Position numbers and translations under genes: made by a program
DNA from: a virus
Direction: 5' to 3' (one strand)
DNA length: 20,303 bases
Virus record (IMG/VR): IMGVR_UViG_3300047409_000848
Location: 1-20,303 of that record
Notes under the pieces: model-generated
Told to the model about the DNA's origin: nothing
Seen by the model: the letters and a program-made list of their open reading frames with translations, nothing else
Database searches by the model: none
In this document: one piece after another, positions 6,848-14,090 of the stretch
Layout: each line of letters opens with the position of its first letter
Numbering within the stretch: position 1 is the stretch's first letter

Positions 6848-7590
6848 TCACCACCACTGGCTGCGGTCCCATTCGGTGTCTTCCTGGATGCCGATCAGCG
6901 GCTTGGGAGCTGGCAGCGCCTGCTCGACGGCCTGTGAGAAGTCCTTGGCGCCGGCGACGCGCACTGCGCTCGCGAAGGCGACGAGATCTCTGTGCCGACG
7001 GCGCTGCCAGCCGTCGTAGAGCGCGAGGAAACGCGGAACGGTTAAGCCACGCTCGGCGTCAAGATTGGGGGACTCGTCGTAGAACTCGTCGGGTCCGATC
7101 CCCCACTCGGAGGCGGCGAGGTCGGCGAGGGTGCCGAGGTCGGCTAGGGGGAGTCCTTCTTCTCCGCCATCTTCGCCACGATGAAGGCCAGCGCCCGCTC
7201 CTTCATCTCCGGCGCCAGCGCCTGCACCAGCCCTTTTAGGTGGTCCAACACCGCCCCACCGTTGACCTCCTTGACCGCCGCGAACGCAGCTTCGATCTGA
7301 GGAGCGTCGGGCGAGCAATCGGCGAGTTCGTTGTAGGCGTCGGCACGCAGCGCCTCCTCGGAGTCGTAGCCGAGGAACTCATATGCCGGCATCAGGTCGG
7401 GGACGAAAACGCTGAGCACGTCGTGCGCTTTCACTCCCACGAGCTTGATTCCGTCGACCCCGTCGATCTCGGCTTCGATCGCCTCCTGCAGGCGCGGCCC
7501 CAGCTTGTTCATCAGGTACCCGATTTTCTGGGGGAACACGACGTACTCGTGCTCCCCCAACTTGACGACCTTCCCCCGTGGCTGCGGCAT
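6848..7590 (-). CDS. Tail assembly chaperone, frameshifted long form (gpGT-like)
   Basis: Expected product of a -1 ribosomal frameshift near the end of the 7144-7590 gene. Reading continues from base 7147 in the -1 frame to the TGA at 6848-6850, adding 99 residues to the 148 of the short form (247 in all). The extension begins LADLGTLADLAASEWGIGPDEF and ends DRSQWW; it has no start codon of its own with a ribosome site. In lambda-like and many actinobacterial siphophages the gpG/gpGT pair, made by -1 slippage, guides tail tube polymerisation on the tape measure protein. The gene lies immediately before the tape measure, as expected. Expression by slippage is inference; the two overlapping frames and their position are seen directly. 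Confidence 0.75.
7144..7152 (-). other. Probable -1 frameshift site (C5 run abutting the stop codon)
   Basis: On the minus strand the short chaperone frame ends TCC-CCC-TAG. A proline tRNA on CCC can slip back one base and re-pair perfectly on CCC within the five-C run (7147-7151), after which CTA-GCC-GAC is read in the open -1 frame. The stop codon in the A site would give a pause. It is not the classical X-XXY-YYZ heptamer, because the preceding serine codon TCC would re-pair poorly on CTC. The exact slip position is therefore uncertain. Confidence 0.55.
7144..7590 (-). CDS. Tail assembly chaperone, short form (gpG-like)
   Basis: A 148-residue, mostly helical acidic protein between the major tail protein and the tape measure. 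It starts with a compact strand region (KVVKLGEHEYVVFPQKIGYLMNKLG), followed by helices and a helical C-terminus rich in Glu/Lys (ERALAFIVAKMAEKKDSP). Size, position and the overlapping downstream -1 frame fit the tail assembly chaperone family. The ATG overlaps the major tail protein stop by one base (TGATG), which suggests coupled translation. It is not expected in the mature virion. No enzymatic motif was seen. Confidence 0.85.
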   Translation of the reverse strand: MPQPRGKVVKLGEHEYVVFPQKIGYLMNKLGPRLQEAIEAEIDGVDGIKLVGVKAHDVLSVFVPDLMPAYEFLGYDSEEALRADAYNELADCSPDAPQIEAAFAAVKEVNGGAVLDHLKGLVQALAPEMKERALAFIVAKMAEKKDSP

Positions 7591-8276
7591 CAGCTACCGC
7601 CGATCTCGCCGGGCGTCTCTTCGATCCACAGGCCGGTCTCCTCGCCCTGCGCCTCTCCGCCCTCGGGGAATGCCTTAAGGGTCATCGGCGCCGAGGAGAG
7701 CGAGCCCTTCGCCATCTGGATCGCCGAGGAGTCGCCGGAGAGCCCGCACGTGTAAAGGACGCCGCAGACGATCGCGCCGCGGACGTGGCCGTTCTGCTCG
7801 ATCACGTCGGCGCCAACGCCGACCGGCCGGCGAGCCACGAAGGCAATCCGCCGTCGGCCAAGCGATTCGATCGAACCGAACTTCACATGCCTCTCCGGCC
7901 GACGCCCCGCCGCGGCCGGAACCTCCTCGATCGCGGCGGCCTGCTCAAAGTCCTGCAAGGTGTCTGCGTTCAGCTCGCCTCGGTTGAGTGAGACACCGCG
8001 AACGACGTCGGTCACGGACTCGGCGACGTTGCCGGTCGTGTTCTCGATCTCGTATCCGCTGGTCTCGATCGAGCGGTTGTAAGCCGCTCCCTCGACCAGG
8101 GCGCCGAAGTCGGTCCAGCCCTCAGCCGGGACGTACTCGTCGACTTTCTCGACCGCAAAGATGTCGAGGAGGCTGGTCGGGATAGAAGTCTCGCTCGGCA
8201 GTGCCCAGAGCGCGCGGCACGGGCCTGCAAGGAGCTGGGAGAGGTCGTAGGGGTTCAGCCCTTTGACGATTGCCAT
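7590..8276 (-). CDS. Major tail (tube) protein
   Basis: A 228-residue protein beginning MAIVKGLNPYDLSQLLAGPCRALW. Its composition is strand-rich and it carries a DVVRGVSLNRGELNADTLQDFEQAA segment and a late KGSLSSAPMTLKAF element, a pattern seen in tail tube proteins. The frame is open 19 codons further up, but the ATG at 8276 has an AGGAGG ten bases before it and no such site precedes the longer start. This is one of the few genes in the tail block with its own strong ribosome site and a leader (8277-8348), as expected for a very abundant product. It sits between the tail terminator-like gene and the chaperone pair. The function rests on gene order plus general features. Confidence 0.8.
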   Translation of the reverse strand: MAIVKGLNPYDLSQLLAGPCRALWALPSETSIPTSLLDIFAVEKVDEYVPAEGWTDFGALVEGAAYNRSIETSGYEIENTTGNVAESVTDVVRGVSLNRGELNADTLQDFEQAAAIEEVPAAAGRRPERHVKFGSIESLGRRRIAFVARRPVGVGADVIEQNGHVRGAIVCGVLYTCGLSGDSSAIQMAKGSLSSAPMTLKAFPEGGEAQGEETGLWIEETPGEIGGS

Positions 8277-8286
8277 CGGTGGTGGT

Positions 8287-8292
8287 CCTCCT
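8287..8292 (-). promoter_or_regulatory. Ribosome binding site deciding the major tail protein start
   Basis: AGGAGG on the minus strand, 10 bases before the ATG at 8276. It supports that start over the in-frame ATG at 8333. The surrounding sequence, acacaggagg, is the same as in front of the scaffold gene. Confidence 0.7.
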
Positions 8293-8348
8293 GTGTAGGC
8301 CCGGGTGAAGGGCGGTTGGTCATCTGCGAGCAAGTGCCCGCGTGAAGG

Positions 8349-8801
8349 TCAGAGCAGCTCGGCTAGGGCGAGCGAGAAGGTGGCGACGCGGCCTTTGGTG
8401 CCATCGTCGAATTCCACGAAGGGCGGCTCGTATGACGCCTGCCAGAAGGGGGAAGCTGCGGGAACGCGGCCGCCGAGGGTCCGGTCGGCCCGCAGAGATG
8501 CGGCGAGAGCGCCGACGAACCCCTGCAGTTGCTCGGTTGCCTCGGCGCCGTCTCCGGGGTCGACCATCAGGATCAGCGAGGCGCGGGTGGTGTGGAGCGT
8601 CGCCTCCTGCAGGCCGAAGTCGGAGATCTCCAGGCCGAGCGTCGGGTCGCTCTGGCTATCGCCCTCGGTCCCGACCACGGCCGCCACATCGGGAAGCGGC
8701 TGAGTTTTGGAGTCGGGGTCGTGGTCGTAGCCACCGTTCAACTCCGGGCAGGTAGCCAGTGCCCATGAGACCAGAGCGTCTGCAATCTGGTTGGCGTCCA
8801 T
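8349..8801 (-). CDS. Tail terminator/tail completion-like protein
   Basis: A 150-residue protein beginning MDANQIADALVSWALATCPELNGGYDHDPDSK. This resembles small alpha/beta tail terminators, which open with a helix and follow with a strand that names two Asp residues. The C-terminus (TKGRVATFSLALAELL) is a final strand and helix. Its place between the gp10-like protein and the major tail protein is the usual slot for the tail terminator, the ring that caps the tube and docks to the head. The ATG directly follows the upstream stop (TAGATG). Assignment is mainly positional. Confidence 0.65.
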   Translation of the reverse strand: MDANQIADALVSWALATCPELNGGYDHDPDSKTQPLPDVAAVVGTEGDSQSDPTLGLEISDFGLQEATLHTTRASLILMVDPGDGAEATEQLQGFVGALAASLRADRTLGGRVPAASPFWQASYEPPFVEFDDGTKGRVATFSLALAELL

Positions 8802-9314
8802 CTAGAACCTGCTCTCGATCTTGCGGCCGAGCCGCGTCGCCACTCCCTGTGCGGCCACCTCGACCTCTGGCAGGGCATCGGTCGCCCAGTCGCTCGCCGG
8901 GTGGTAGCCGGCGACGGAGGCCCGGTAGAGCACCCGGCCGCCGATCGAGAAGCGCAGGGCGCCGCGCTTCTTTTTGCCGTTCGCCAGCGTCGATGCGCTG
9001 CCGGTGGAGTGTTTGGGGAAGATCCGCGCGACGCTGTGCCCGAACCGCGTCACGCCGATGTAGTCGTAGCCGGACTGCGGGTTGCGGGCGACGTCGGTCA
9101 CCGTGACGCCAGCACCGAGCACGTCAGAGCTGATCCCTCTCAGCGCCCGACCGGAGCGGACCGGGACGTAGGCGCCGAAGACGACCTCGGCGGCCTTGCC
9201 GAGTTCACGCTGAGCGTCCAACGTGTCAGAGGGCAGAAGCGAAGCCGCGACGAGGAAGCGGCGAAGCACGCTCTCAACCCCGAGAGTCCGGGCCTTGAGA
9301 GTGATGGAGGCCAC
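8802..9314 (-). CDS. HK97 gp10-like head-tail joining protein
   Basis: A 170-residue protein with the pattern of the HK97 gp10 family: an N-terminal helix (VESVLRRFLVAASLLPSD), then a YVPVRSGRALRGI segment (the 'P-x-x-S/T-G-x-L' hallmark near residue 51), then a basic segment with FGHSVARIFPKHS, and a helical C-terminus. Members act at the head-tail interface or tail completion. Start is GTG, one base after the upstream stop, with GAAGG nine bases before. Downstream it abuts the tail terminator-like gene. The family call is from motif and position. Confidence 0.7.
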   Translation of the reverse strand: MASITLKARTLGVESVLRRFLVAASLLPSDTLDAQRELGKAAEVVFGAYVPVRSGRALRGISSDVLGAGVTVTDVARNPQSGYDYIGVTRFGHSVARIFPKHSTGSASTLANGKKKRGALRFSIGGRVLYRASVAGYHPASDWATDALPEVEVAAQGVATRLGRKIESRF

Positions 9315-9315
9315 G

Positions 9316-9927
9316 TCAGCCGACCTTCGTTAGCTGCATCGCCACGAATGGCACCTCGCGGGAAAGCGAGAAGCTACGGACCTTCCACCGCTCCCCGCCC
9401 TCGAAGCGCAGCTCCACGTTGGAGCCGCTGACGCCCTCCAGCACACTGAGCGCGGTCACCGGTGCCTCGCCGAAGGAGTCGTCGTATTCGCCCCGCGAGG
9501 CGTTGCGGTGGGCGAGGGAGAAGACGCTGCACTCGATCTCGCCGGCCGGGTCATCGACGCCAAGCGGGTGGACCGCCGCGGTGCGGGGGTACAGCTCGGC
9601 GATCGGCAGCACCGGCGCCCGGTAGCCGACCGTCGAACGCCCCTCCGTGACTTCACGGGCCGCTGAGAGCAGCTCATACACCGTCTCGCCAACCTCGATC
9701 CGATCCGAGGGGTGGAGCAGGATCGGAAGGCGCGGGCCGAGCCAGAGCGTCGAGGTGGCGCGGCCCTGGCGCGGGCTGATGTCGGAGGTGGAGTTCTCGC
9801 CCTGCGGTTGGGCGACGTGGGCGGGGAAGAACGAGGACGGGGTGTCGTCGAGCTGAAGGGCGTTGCCGGCGTCGAGCGAGACGCTGAGGACGCGGCGGAT
9901 GCGCTGGTTGAGGGGGACGCCGCGCAT
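9316..9927 (-). CDS. Putative head closure protein with extra C-terminal domain
   Basis: A 203-residue protein. The first half includes TLWLGPRLPILLHPSDRIEV followed by ETVYELLSAAREV, resembling the 'D-x-I-x-x-G-x-x-Y-x-V-x-G' barrel of small head-closure (stopper) proteins. The second half (about 108-203) begins GEIECSVFSLAHRNASRGEY and is another strand-rich domain ending in FSLSREVPFVAMQLTKVG. Stoppers are usually near 100-120 residues, so this may be a fusion of a stopper with a second small domain. The ATG overlaps the upstream stop (TGATG). The gene is certain from packing and codon use; the function is a moderate inference. Confidence 0.6.
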   Translation of the reverse strand: MRGVPLNQRIRRVLSVSLDAGNALQLDDTPSSFFPAHVAQPQGENSTSDISPRQGRATSTLWLGPRLPILLHPSDRIEVGETVYELLSAAREVTEGRSTVGYRAPVLPIAELYPRTAAVHPLGVDDPAGEIECSVFSLAHRNASRGEYDDSFGEAPVTALSVLEGVSGSNVELRFEGGERWKVRSFSLSREVPFVAMQLTKVG

Positions 9928-10190
9928 CAGGAGTCCTCCTCTTCACCCTCGATGTCGGACGGCTGCCGGTGAAACTCCAGGCCAGCATGCAGCATCCCGC
10001 GCTGCACCCACTCGCGCTCGTCGGAACATCGGAAGGCGATGTACGTATACGTACCATCGTCGTCCGTGCCTCGCACCTCAGCGAGCAACATCACCTCGCC
10101 AACGCGCTCCTCGCCGCCAAGGCTCTTCTCGCCATCGGCCAGCTTGTCCGTGAGCTGCGCAGCGACGACCCCCACCTTGCTCGTATCCAT
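9927..10190 (-). CDS. Small hypothetical head-module protein
   Basis: An 87-residue acidic protein beginning MDTSKVGVVAAQLTDKLADGEK, with a strand region (VGEVMLLAEVRG, GTYTYIAFRCSD) and a very acidic end (EGEEEDS). I do not recognise it. The longer in-frame start at 10319 would run 130 bases into the upstream gene, so the ATG at 10190, which overlaps that gene's stop by one base (TGATG), is chosen. It lies between the minor head protein and the head closure-like gene, so a head completion or morphogenesis role is likely. Confidence 0.65.
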   Translation of the reverse strand: MDTSKVGVVAAQLTDKLADGEKSLGGEERVGEVMLLAEVRGTDDDGTYTYIAFRCSDEREWVQRGMLHAGLEFHRQPSDIEGEEEDS

Positions 10191-11014
10191 CACGCGCCTT
10201 CCGGCGCCGGGGCGATGTTGTGCTCGCAGAAGGGGTGCCAGGGCGGCAGGATGAGAAGCACAGGGACTCCCGGGGTTCGGCCGGTCAGCGAGAGCGTTTT
10301 GCCCTCGAAGACCCGGCATGGGTTGGTCGGATCGGTCGGGTGGTGCGTGCAGCGGTGGCCCTCCGGCGTCGTGACCCGGATCAGGTCGCGCCCGGTGGCC
10401 CGCACCGCGTCGGCGACGCCGCGGTTCGCGGCCTCTGAGGCCGTCGTCTTCAGCGCCATCCGCGAGTAGTTGGAGAGGGTCCAGCGGGCGCCGCGTTTAT
10501 CGACGAAGCCGGTCACGCCCCGCTGCTGAAGGGCCCGGCGCATCAGGTCGACGGCGGCCTCCTGGGGCAGCTCACGGGCGAGTTGCCGAGCAGCGTGCTT
10601 CAGCCCGGCCTCGCGGAAGATGTCGTCGACCTGCCGGCCGACCGTGTCGAGGGCGAAGTCGAGGCGCTGTGCGGTGCCGTTGACCAGCCGTGCCATCGCC
10701 GCGCGCTGGATCGCGCCGGGCGGGCGGGCGCCGGCAAGGCGGGCACCGGAGCCGTAGGCGGACTCCAGTAGGTCAGCGAGGCGCTCGCGGTAGTCGCGGC
10801 GGAAAGAGTCGATCAGGCGGCGAGACTCGCGCTGGACACGGCGCCGGCCGAGGATCGTGTCGAGCTGCTCGCCGGCAAGCCCCTGCTGCGCCACTTCCGA
10901 CAGCTGCAACTCCAGCGCGGCGAAGGCCAAGATTAGCTCCGAGCTGGCCTGGGAGGGCGGCTGAGAGACGACGGGACCGGCGGCCCGGCGGCGGGTCCGG
11001 GCGGGGGCGGCCAT
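10190..11014 (-). CDS. Minor head protein (SPP1 gp7/MuF-related)
   Basis: A 274-residue protein with a basic N-terminus, a long helical middle (Glu/Gln/Ala/Arg-rich, about 25-190) and a C-terminal Cys/His-rich module. This module contains HRCTHHPTDPTNPC and, near the end, PPWHPFCEHNIAP. A terminal P-x-HP-x-C-x-H motif is typical of minor capsid proteins of the MuF/gp7/minor-capsid-2 group, which are packaged inside the head next to the portal and may be ejected. The Cys/His residues could bind a metal. The gene lies further from the portal than usual because the capsid and the modification cassette come between. Its ATG overlaps the adaptor gene stop (TGATG). Confidence 0.72.
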   Translation of the reverse strand: MAAPARTRRRAAGPVVSQPPSQASSELILAFAALELQLSEVAQQGLAGEQLDTILGRRRVQRESRRLIDSFRRDYRERLADLLESAYGSGARLAGARPPGAIQRAAMARLVNGTAQRLDFALDTVGRQVDDIFREAGLKHAARQLARELPQEAAVDLMRRALQQRGVTGFVDKRGARWTLSNYSRMALKTTASEAANRGVADAVRATGRDLIRVTTPEGHRCTHHPTDPTNPCRVFEGKTLSLTGRTPGVPVLLILPPWHPFCEHNIAPAPEGA

Positions 11015-11436
11015 CAGCGGCAGCGCCGCCGCGTCCCGCCGCTCATCCGCGCCGTGTTGCGGACGAGGCCCGACTGGTTCAGCAGCGCGGCGCCCAGCTC
11101 CCCGAAGGCCGGCCCGTAGAAGCCGCTCACGCTCACGTCGCCGGAGCTGAAGCGCGCGCGCTGGCGGGAGGCGACGTCGGGGTCGCGGAAGATCACCGCG
11201 GCGACCTCGATCGTGGCGCCGGCCAGCTTCTCCAGCCGCCAGGGCTTGATCGACTCGTCCTCGACGTCGATCTTGCGCCCGGTCTCCTCGTTGATCGGCC
11301 AGACGCCCAGCCGCTCGTCGACCAGAGTCTCGGCTTCGACCAGAAGCTCGACCGCTTCCTCGTCGGGCAGCACCTCTTTGGCGACCTTCAGCTTTTTGCG
11401 CAGCGCCTCGGCGGTCGCGTAGTAGGGCTCGGCCAT
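11014..11436 (-). CDS. Head-tail adaptor (connector) protein
   Basis: A 140-residue mostly helical protein beginning MAEPYYATAEALRKKLKV, with a helix (LPDEEAVELLVEAETLVDERLG) and a KPWRLEKLAGATIEVAAVIF segment. This matches the pattern of gp6/gp15-type head-tail connectors that bind the portal ring. The N-terminal 'Y-A-T-x-E-x-L' start is common in that family. The ATG overlaps the stop of the glycosyltransferase gene (TGATG), which ties the modification cassette translationally to head completion. A longer in-frame start upstream lies entirely inside that other gene and is rejected. Confidence 0.72.
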   Translation of the reverse strand: MAEPYYATAEALRKKLKVAKEVLPDEEAVELLVEAETLVDERLGVWPINEETGRKIDVEDESIKPWRLEKLAGATIEVAAVIFRDPDVASRQRARFSSGDVSVSGFYGPAFGELGAALLNQSGLVRNTARMSGGTRRRCR

Positions 11437-12122
11437 CAGGTCTCCTCGATCTCGGCGAGCAGCGCTCGCATCTGCTTCGGCTTCTGAATGGCGCGGACGT
11501 ATCGCTTGCGCAGCGCGGCGTTCTCCTTGTTGCCGATGAAGCGGTTGATCCGGGGTGCCGGCGGGTGCCAGAGGTGGATCAGCGGAGCAGCGCCGGCCCA
11601 CGGCTTCCCGACCAGCGTCAGCATCGCGTCGCGCCAGGAAGCGTCCTCCCCACCCCAGCCGGTGAAGCGCGGGTCGAAGGGGACCTCGAGCAGCACGTTG
11701 CGGCGCACCACCACGATCCCGCCGCCGTGGATGCCGTTGTAGGGGCCGTCGCCGTTGGTCTCGCATCTCTCCACCTCCAACGCGAGCGGGTCGCGGCACC
11801 CGGCGAGCAGGTAGCGCGTGGACTTCTCAGTCAGCCGGTGGACGGTCTTGTGCGGGACGGCCCAGGGTGCACCGGCCTCGACGGCAGCAATCGCGTCAGC
11901 GATGCCCTCGGTCCAACAGTCGGCGTCGGCAATGACGACGATCGGGTCGGCGCTCGCGATCTCGCTGCGGATCGCCGCGCCCTTGCTCCAGGGGCCGTCC
12001 CGCATCCAGCAGTTGCGCCAGTCGAGGTCGAGCTGTAGATCGAACCAGCGATCCGCCACCCAGTGAAGCGCCCGCTCCCGGTGCCGATCGCCAGCACGCC
12101 ACGGCACCAGCACAGTCGCCAT
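11436..12122 (-). CDS. Glycosyltransferase, GT-A fold
   Basis: A 228-residue protein. It opens MATVLVPWRAGDRHRERALHW, typical of GT2/GT27-like enzymes. IADADC near 64-69 supplies the D-x-D metal/nucleotide-sugar motif, and GWGGED at 155-160 is the C-terminal galactosyltransferase-type motif that holds the catalytic Asp/Glu. LIHLWHPP after it offers a possible metal-binding His. The enzyme should transfer a sugar from a nucleotide donor to an unknown acceptor in the cytoplasm. There are no membrane segments. It overlaps the bidomain glycosyltransferase upstream and the head adaptor downstream, both as TGATG. The glycosyltransferase call is strong; sugar and acceptor are unknown, though a virion protein is a reasonable guess from context. 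Confidence 0.85.
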   Translation of the reverse strand: MATVLVPWRAGDRHRERALHWVADRWFDLQLDLDWRNCWMRDGPWSKGAAIRSEIASADPIVVIADADCWTEGIADAIAAVEAGAPWAVPHKTVHRLTEKSTRYLLAGCRDPLALEVERCETNGDGPYNGIHGGGIVVVRRNVLLEVPFDPRFTGWGGEDASWRDAMLTLVGKPWAGAAPLIHLWHPPAPRINRFIGNKENAALRKRYVRAIQKPKQMRALLAEIEET

Positions 12123-13444
12123 CAGTACCCCCGCCCTGCCTGCTCCAGGCCAATGTGTTGGACCCGGGGTTCGTCCTCGATCGCGCCGAGGATGCCGGCG
12201 CGCGCACGCGGGTCAGCGAAGACGGAGTGACCGAAGCGAAGCTCGGAACGGCGACCCTGCGGCCAGCGGTGCTCAGCGAGCAGCGACCGGCGGGTCAGCA
12301 TCGGGTTCATCGTCCAGTAGGCGCGGTGCTCGATCCAGCCGTTCCGCTGGGTGAAGGCGTCCGGGTTGGCCGCGATCACGCCGCCGGCCTCGATCTCAGG
12401 CTCGTACCAGGGCTGGCGCATGAGCGAGAGCTGCGCGAGGCCCTCGCGCTCGACGATCTCCTGCATCGCCAGCAGGTCGACCGGCTCGTTGAAGGTGAAG
12501 TCGTCCTCCAGCCAGAAGACCCACGGCTGCCCGCAGCCAAGCGCCTGCTCGATCGCCGCTGCCGTCGCCTTCGGGTAGCCGCCGCCACGAATCTGCTCCA
12601 CGTCCCAGCCGGGGTGCGCATCTTCGACCGCTTCGACGCGGCAGCGCGGCCCGTCCACGCAGACCAGCCGGCGCCCGATCGGGCCGGTCAGCATCTCCTC
12701 AGCAGAGGCGATCGTCGGCGCCAGAGTGTCCCGGTCGCCGGTGGTCAGGGCGACGACGGCAACCTGATCGCTCGACCGCGGCTCCGCGAGCAACCGGCGC
12801 ATCTCGAACTCGCGATGGGCGTTGGCAAGGTAGCGCTGCGTCAGCCTGAGCGCCTGCCGGTGTAGCGGGGAGTTGCGGTCGTGGTGGGGCGAGGCGGCGT
12901 GGTAGAGGTGCCAGTTCGCGCCGTCGAGCCGGCGGACACCGCCGAGGGCCCCACACGCGGCGTGGAAGGCTTCGTCCTCCCCTCCCCAGCCCTCGAAACG
13001 CTCGTCGAACCCGCCGACGGCGTCCCAGAGGGCGCGAGGCACGATCACACAGCACGAGACGCGGTTGCGTTCGCGGGCGGTGACCCACGGCTCCCAGGTG
13101 CCTATGTGGCCGTCGATGATCGCCCGCGTCCCCACCTCGGAGAGCATGTTGCGCAGCTTGTAGGGGAGGACAAGGGCACCGGTCTCCTCGGCCAGCTCGA
13201 TCCCGGAGATGACCTGCTCGGCGTCGAGGATCGTGTCGGAGTCGAGGATCACCGCTAAGTCCCACTCGCCCTCTGCGGCGCGGTTGATCGCGGCGGAGCG
13301 GTTGAAGAACCCATCGCCCTCGTGGTGGCCCTCGAAGATCTGTAGCGCTGGCAGCTCAGCCTCCCAGTGGCGCCGGCAGTAGGCCCAGAGGCGGTCGCGC
13401 TCACTGCCGTCGGCGAGCCGAGGGACGACGATGCGGGCCTTCAT
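12122..13444 (-). CDS. Bidomain glycosyltransferase (two fused GT-A domains)
   Basis: A 440-residue protein. Domain 1 (about 1-220) starts MKARIVVPRLADGSERDRLW, has D-S-D at 68-70 in LAVILDSDTIL and GWGGED at 152-157, the same two motifs as the neighbouring single-domain enzyme. Domain 2 (about 225-440) starts afresh with VAVVALTTGDRDTL, a typical first strand of a family-2-like enzyme, and has WLEDDF at 311-316 as its D-D motif. Two start-like strands and two acidic motifs point to two catalytic domains in one chain. The ATG at 13444 overlaps the methyltransferase stop as ATGA; the in-frame upstream extension lies inside that gene and is rejected. Each domain could add a different sugar. Fusion is inferred from internal layout, not from alignment. 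Confidence 0.82.
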   Translation of the reverse strand: MKARIVVPRLADGSERDRLWAYCRRHWEAELPALQIFEGHHEGDGFFNRSAAINRAAEGEWDLAVILDSDTILDAEQVISGIELAEETGALVLPYKLRNMLSEVGTRAIIDGHIGTWEPWVTARERNRVSCCVIVPRALWDAVGGFDERFEGWGGEDEAFHAACGALGGVRRLDGANWHLYHAASPHHDRNSPLHRQALRLTQRYLANAHREFEMRRLLAEPRSSDQVAVVALTTGDRDTLAPTIASAEEMLTGPIGRRLVCVDGPRCRVEAVEDAHPGWDVEQIRGGGYPKATAAAIEQALGCGQPWVFWLEDDFTFNEPVDLLAMQEIVEREGLAQLSLMRQPWYEPEIEAGGVIAANPDAFTQRNGWIEHRAYWTMNPMLTRRSLLAEHRWPQGRRSELRFGHSVFADPRARAGILGAIEDEPRVQHIGLEQAGRGY

Positions 13445-14088
13445 CGGTGCCCGAAGTGCGCCCACGCGCCGGGGTGGATGACGGGACGCGGCGCCTCGTG
13501 AGCGAGGTCGAACCGCGAGGAGGCGACGAAGATGTTCTGGCGATACCACCAGCAGACCTGCTCGTCGTACCAGAGATCCCACCGGAGCTGATCCGAGCAG
13601 GAGAAACCGTTGGCGAGGACGAGGTCGACCCAGTAAGGCGGCCACTGCTCGTTCAGGTGTCCGGTGCCGCCCTGCCCGGGGACGGCGGCGGAGAAAAGGA
13701 TGGTGTGCGAAAGGCCGCACAGCTCGGCGATGAAGGTCTCGGCGCGCTCGGGTGGCAGGTGCTCCGCCACCTCCAGGCACACAGCGAGGTCGAAGTCGTG
13801 CTCGAAGCTCGGCAGCGTGTCCGTCAGGTCGACGTTGCGCGCCGGAATCAGCGGCTCGGGATGGCAATCGAGGCCCAGCACCTCACAGCCGGCGTCCTCG
13901 AACGCCTTCCCCCACAGCCCCTCACCGCAGCCGACGTCGACCACGGTGGATAGGGAGAAGCGCTCAACCACCAGCGGCACGACAGCGGCGGCAGAGGACT
14001 GGCTCCCCTCGCGGATCGAGTCGAAGAACACGGGGGAGTACGACGAAGCGCCCCCGACGGCGCTGGGGCGGTCGGGGGCGCTGGTCAT
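13441..14088 (-). CDS. SAM-dependent methyltransferase (class I)
   Basis: A 215-residue Rossmann-fold methyltransferase. Motif I is VVDVGCGEG at 49-57, followed by an acidic strand end (VLGLDCHPE), then FDLAVCLEVAEHLP (motif IV-like) and a HLNEQWPPYW segment near 145. Such class-I enzymes with 'EVAEHL' act on small molecules or sugars more often than on DNA, and no DPPY/NPPY DNA-amino-methyltransferase motif is present. It starts two bases after the major capsid stop and overlaps the bidomain glycosyltransferase, so the three genes form one cassette. The likely job is O-methylation of a transferred sugar or of a virion protein; the substrate is inference. An end-of-chain W/H-rich tail (HPGAWAHFGHR) is unusual. 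Confidence 0.87.
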   Translation of the reverse strand: MTSAPDRPSAVGGASSYSPVFFDSIREGSQSSAAAVVPLVVERFSLSTVVDVGCGEGLWGKAFEDAGCEVLGLDCHPEPLIPARNVDLTDTLPSFEHDFDLAVCLEVAEHLPPERAETFIAELCGLSHTILFSAAVPGQGGTGHLNEQWPPYWVDLVLANGFSCSDQLRWDLWYDEQVCWWYRQNIFVASSRFDLAHEAPRPVIHPGAWAHFGHR

Positions 14089-14090
14089 CG

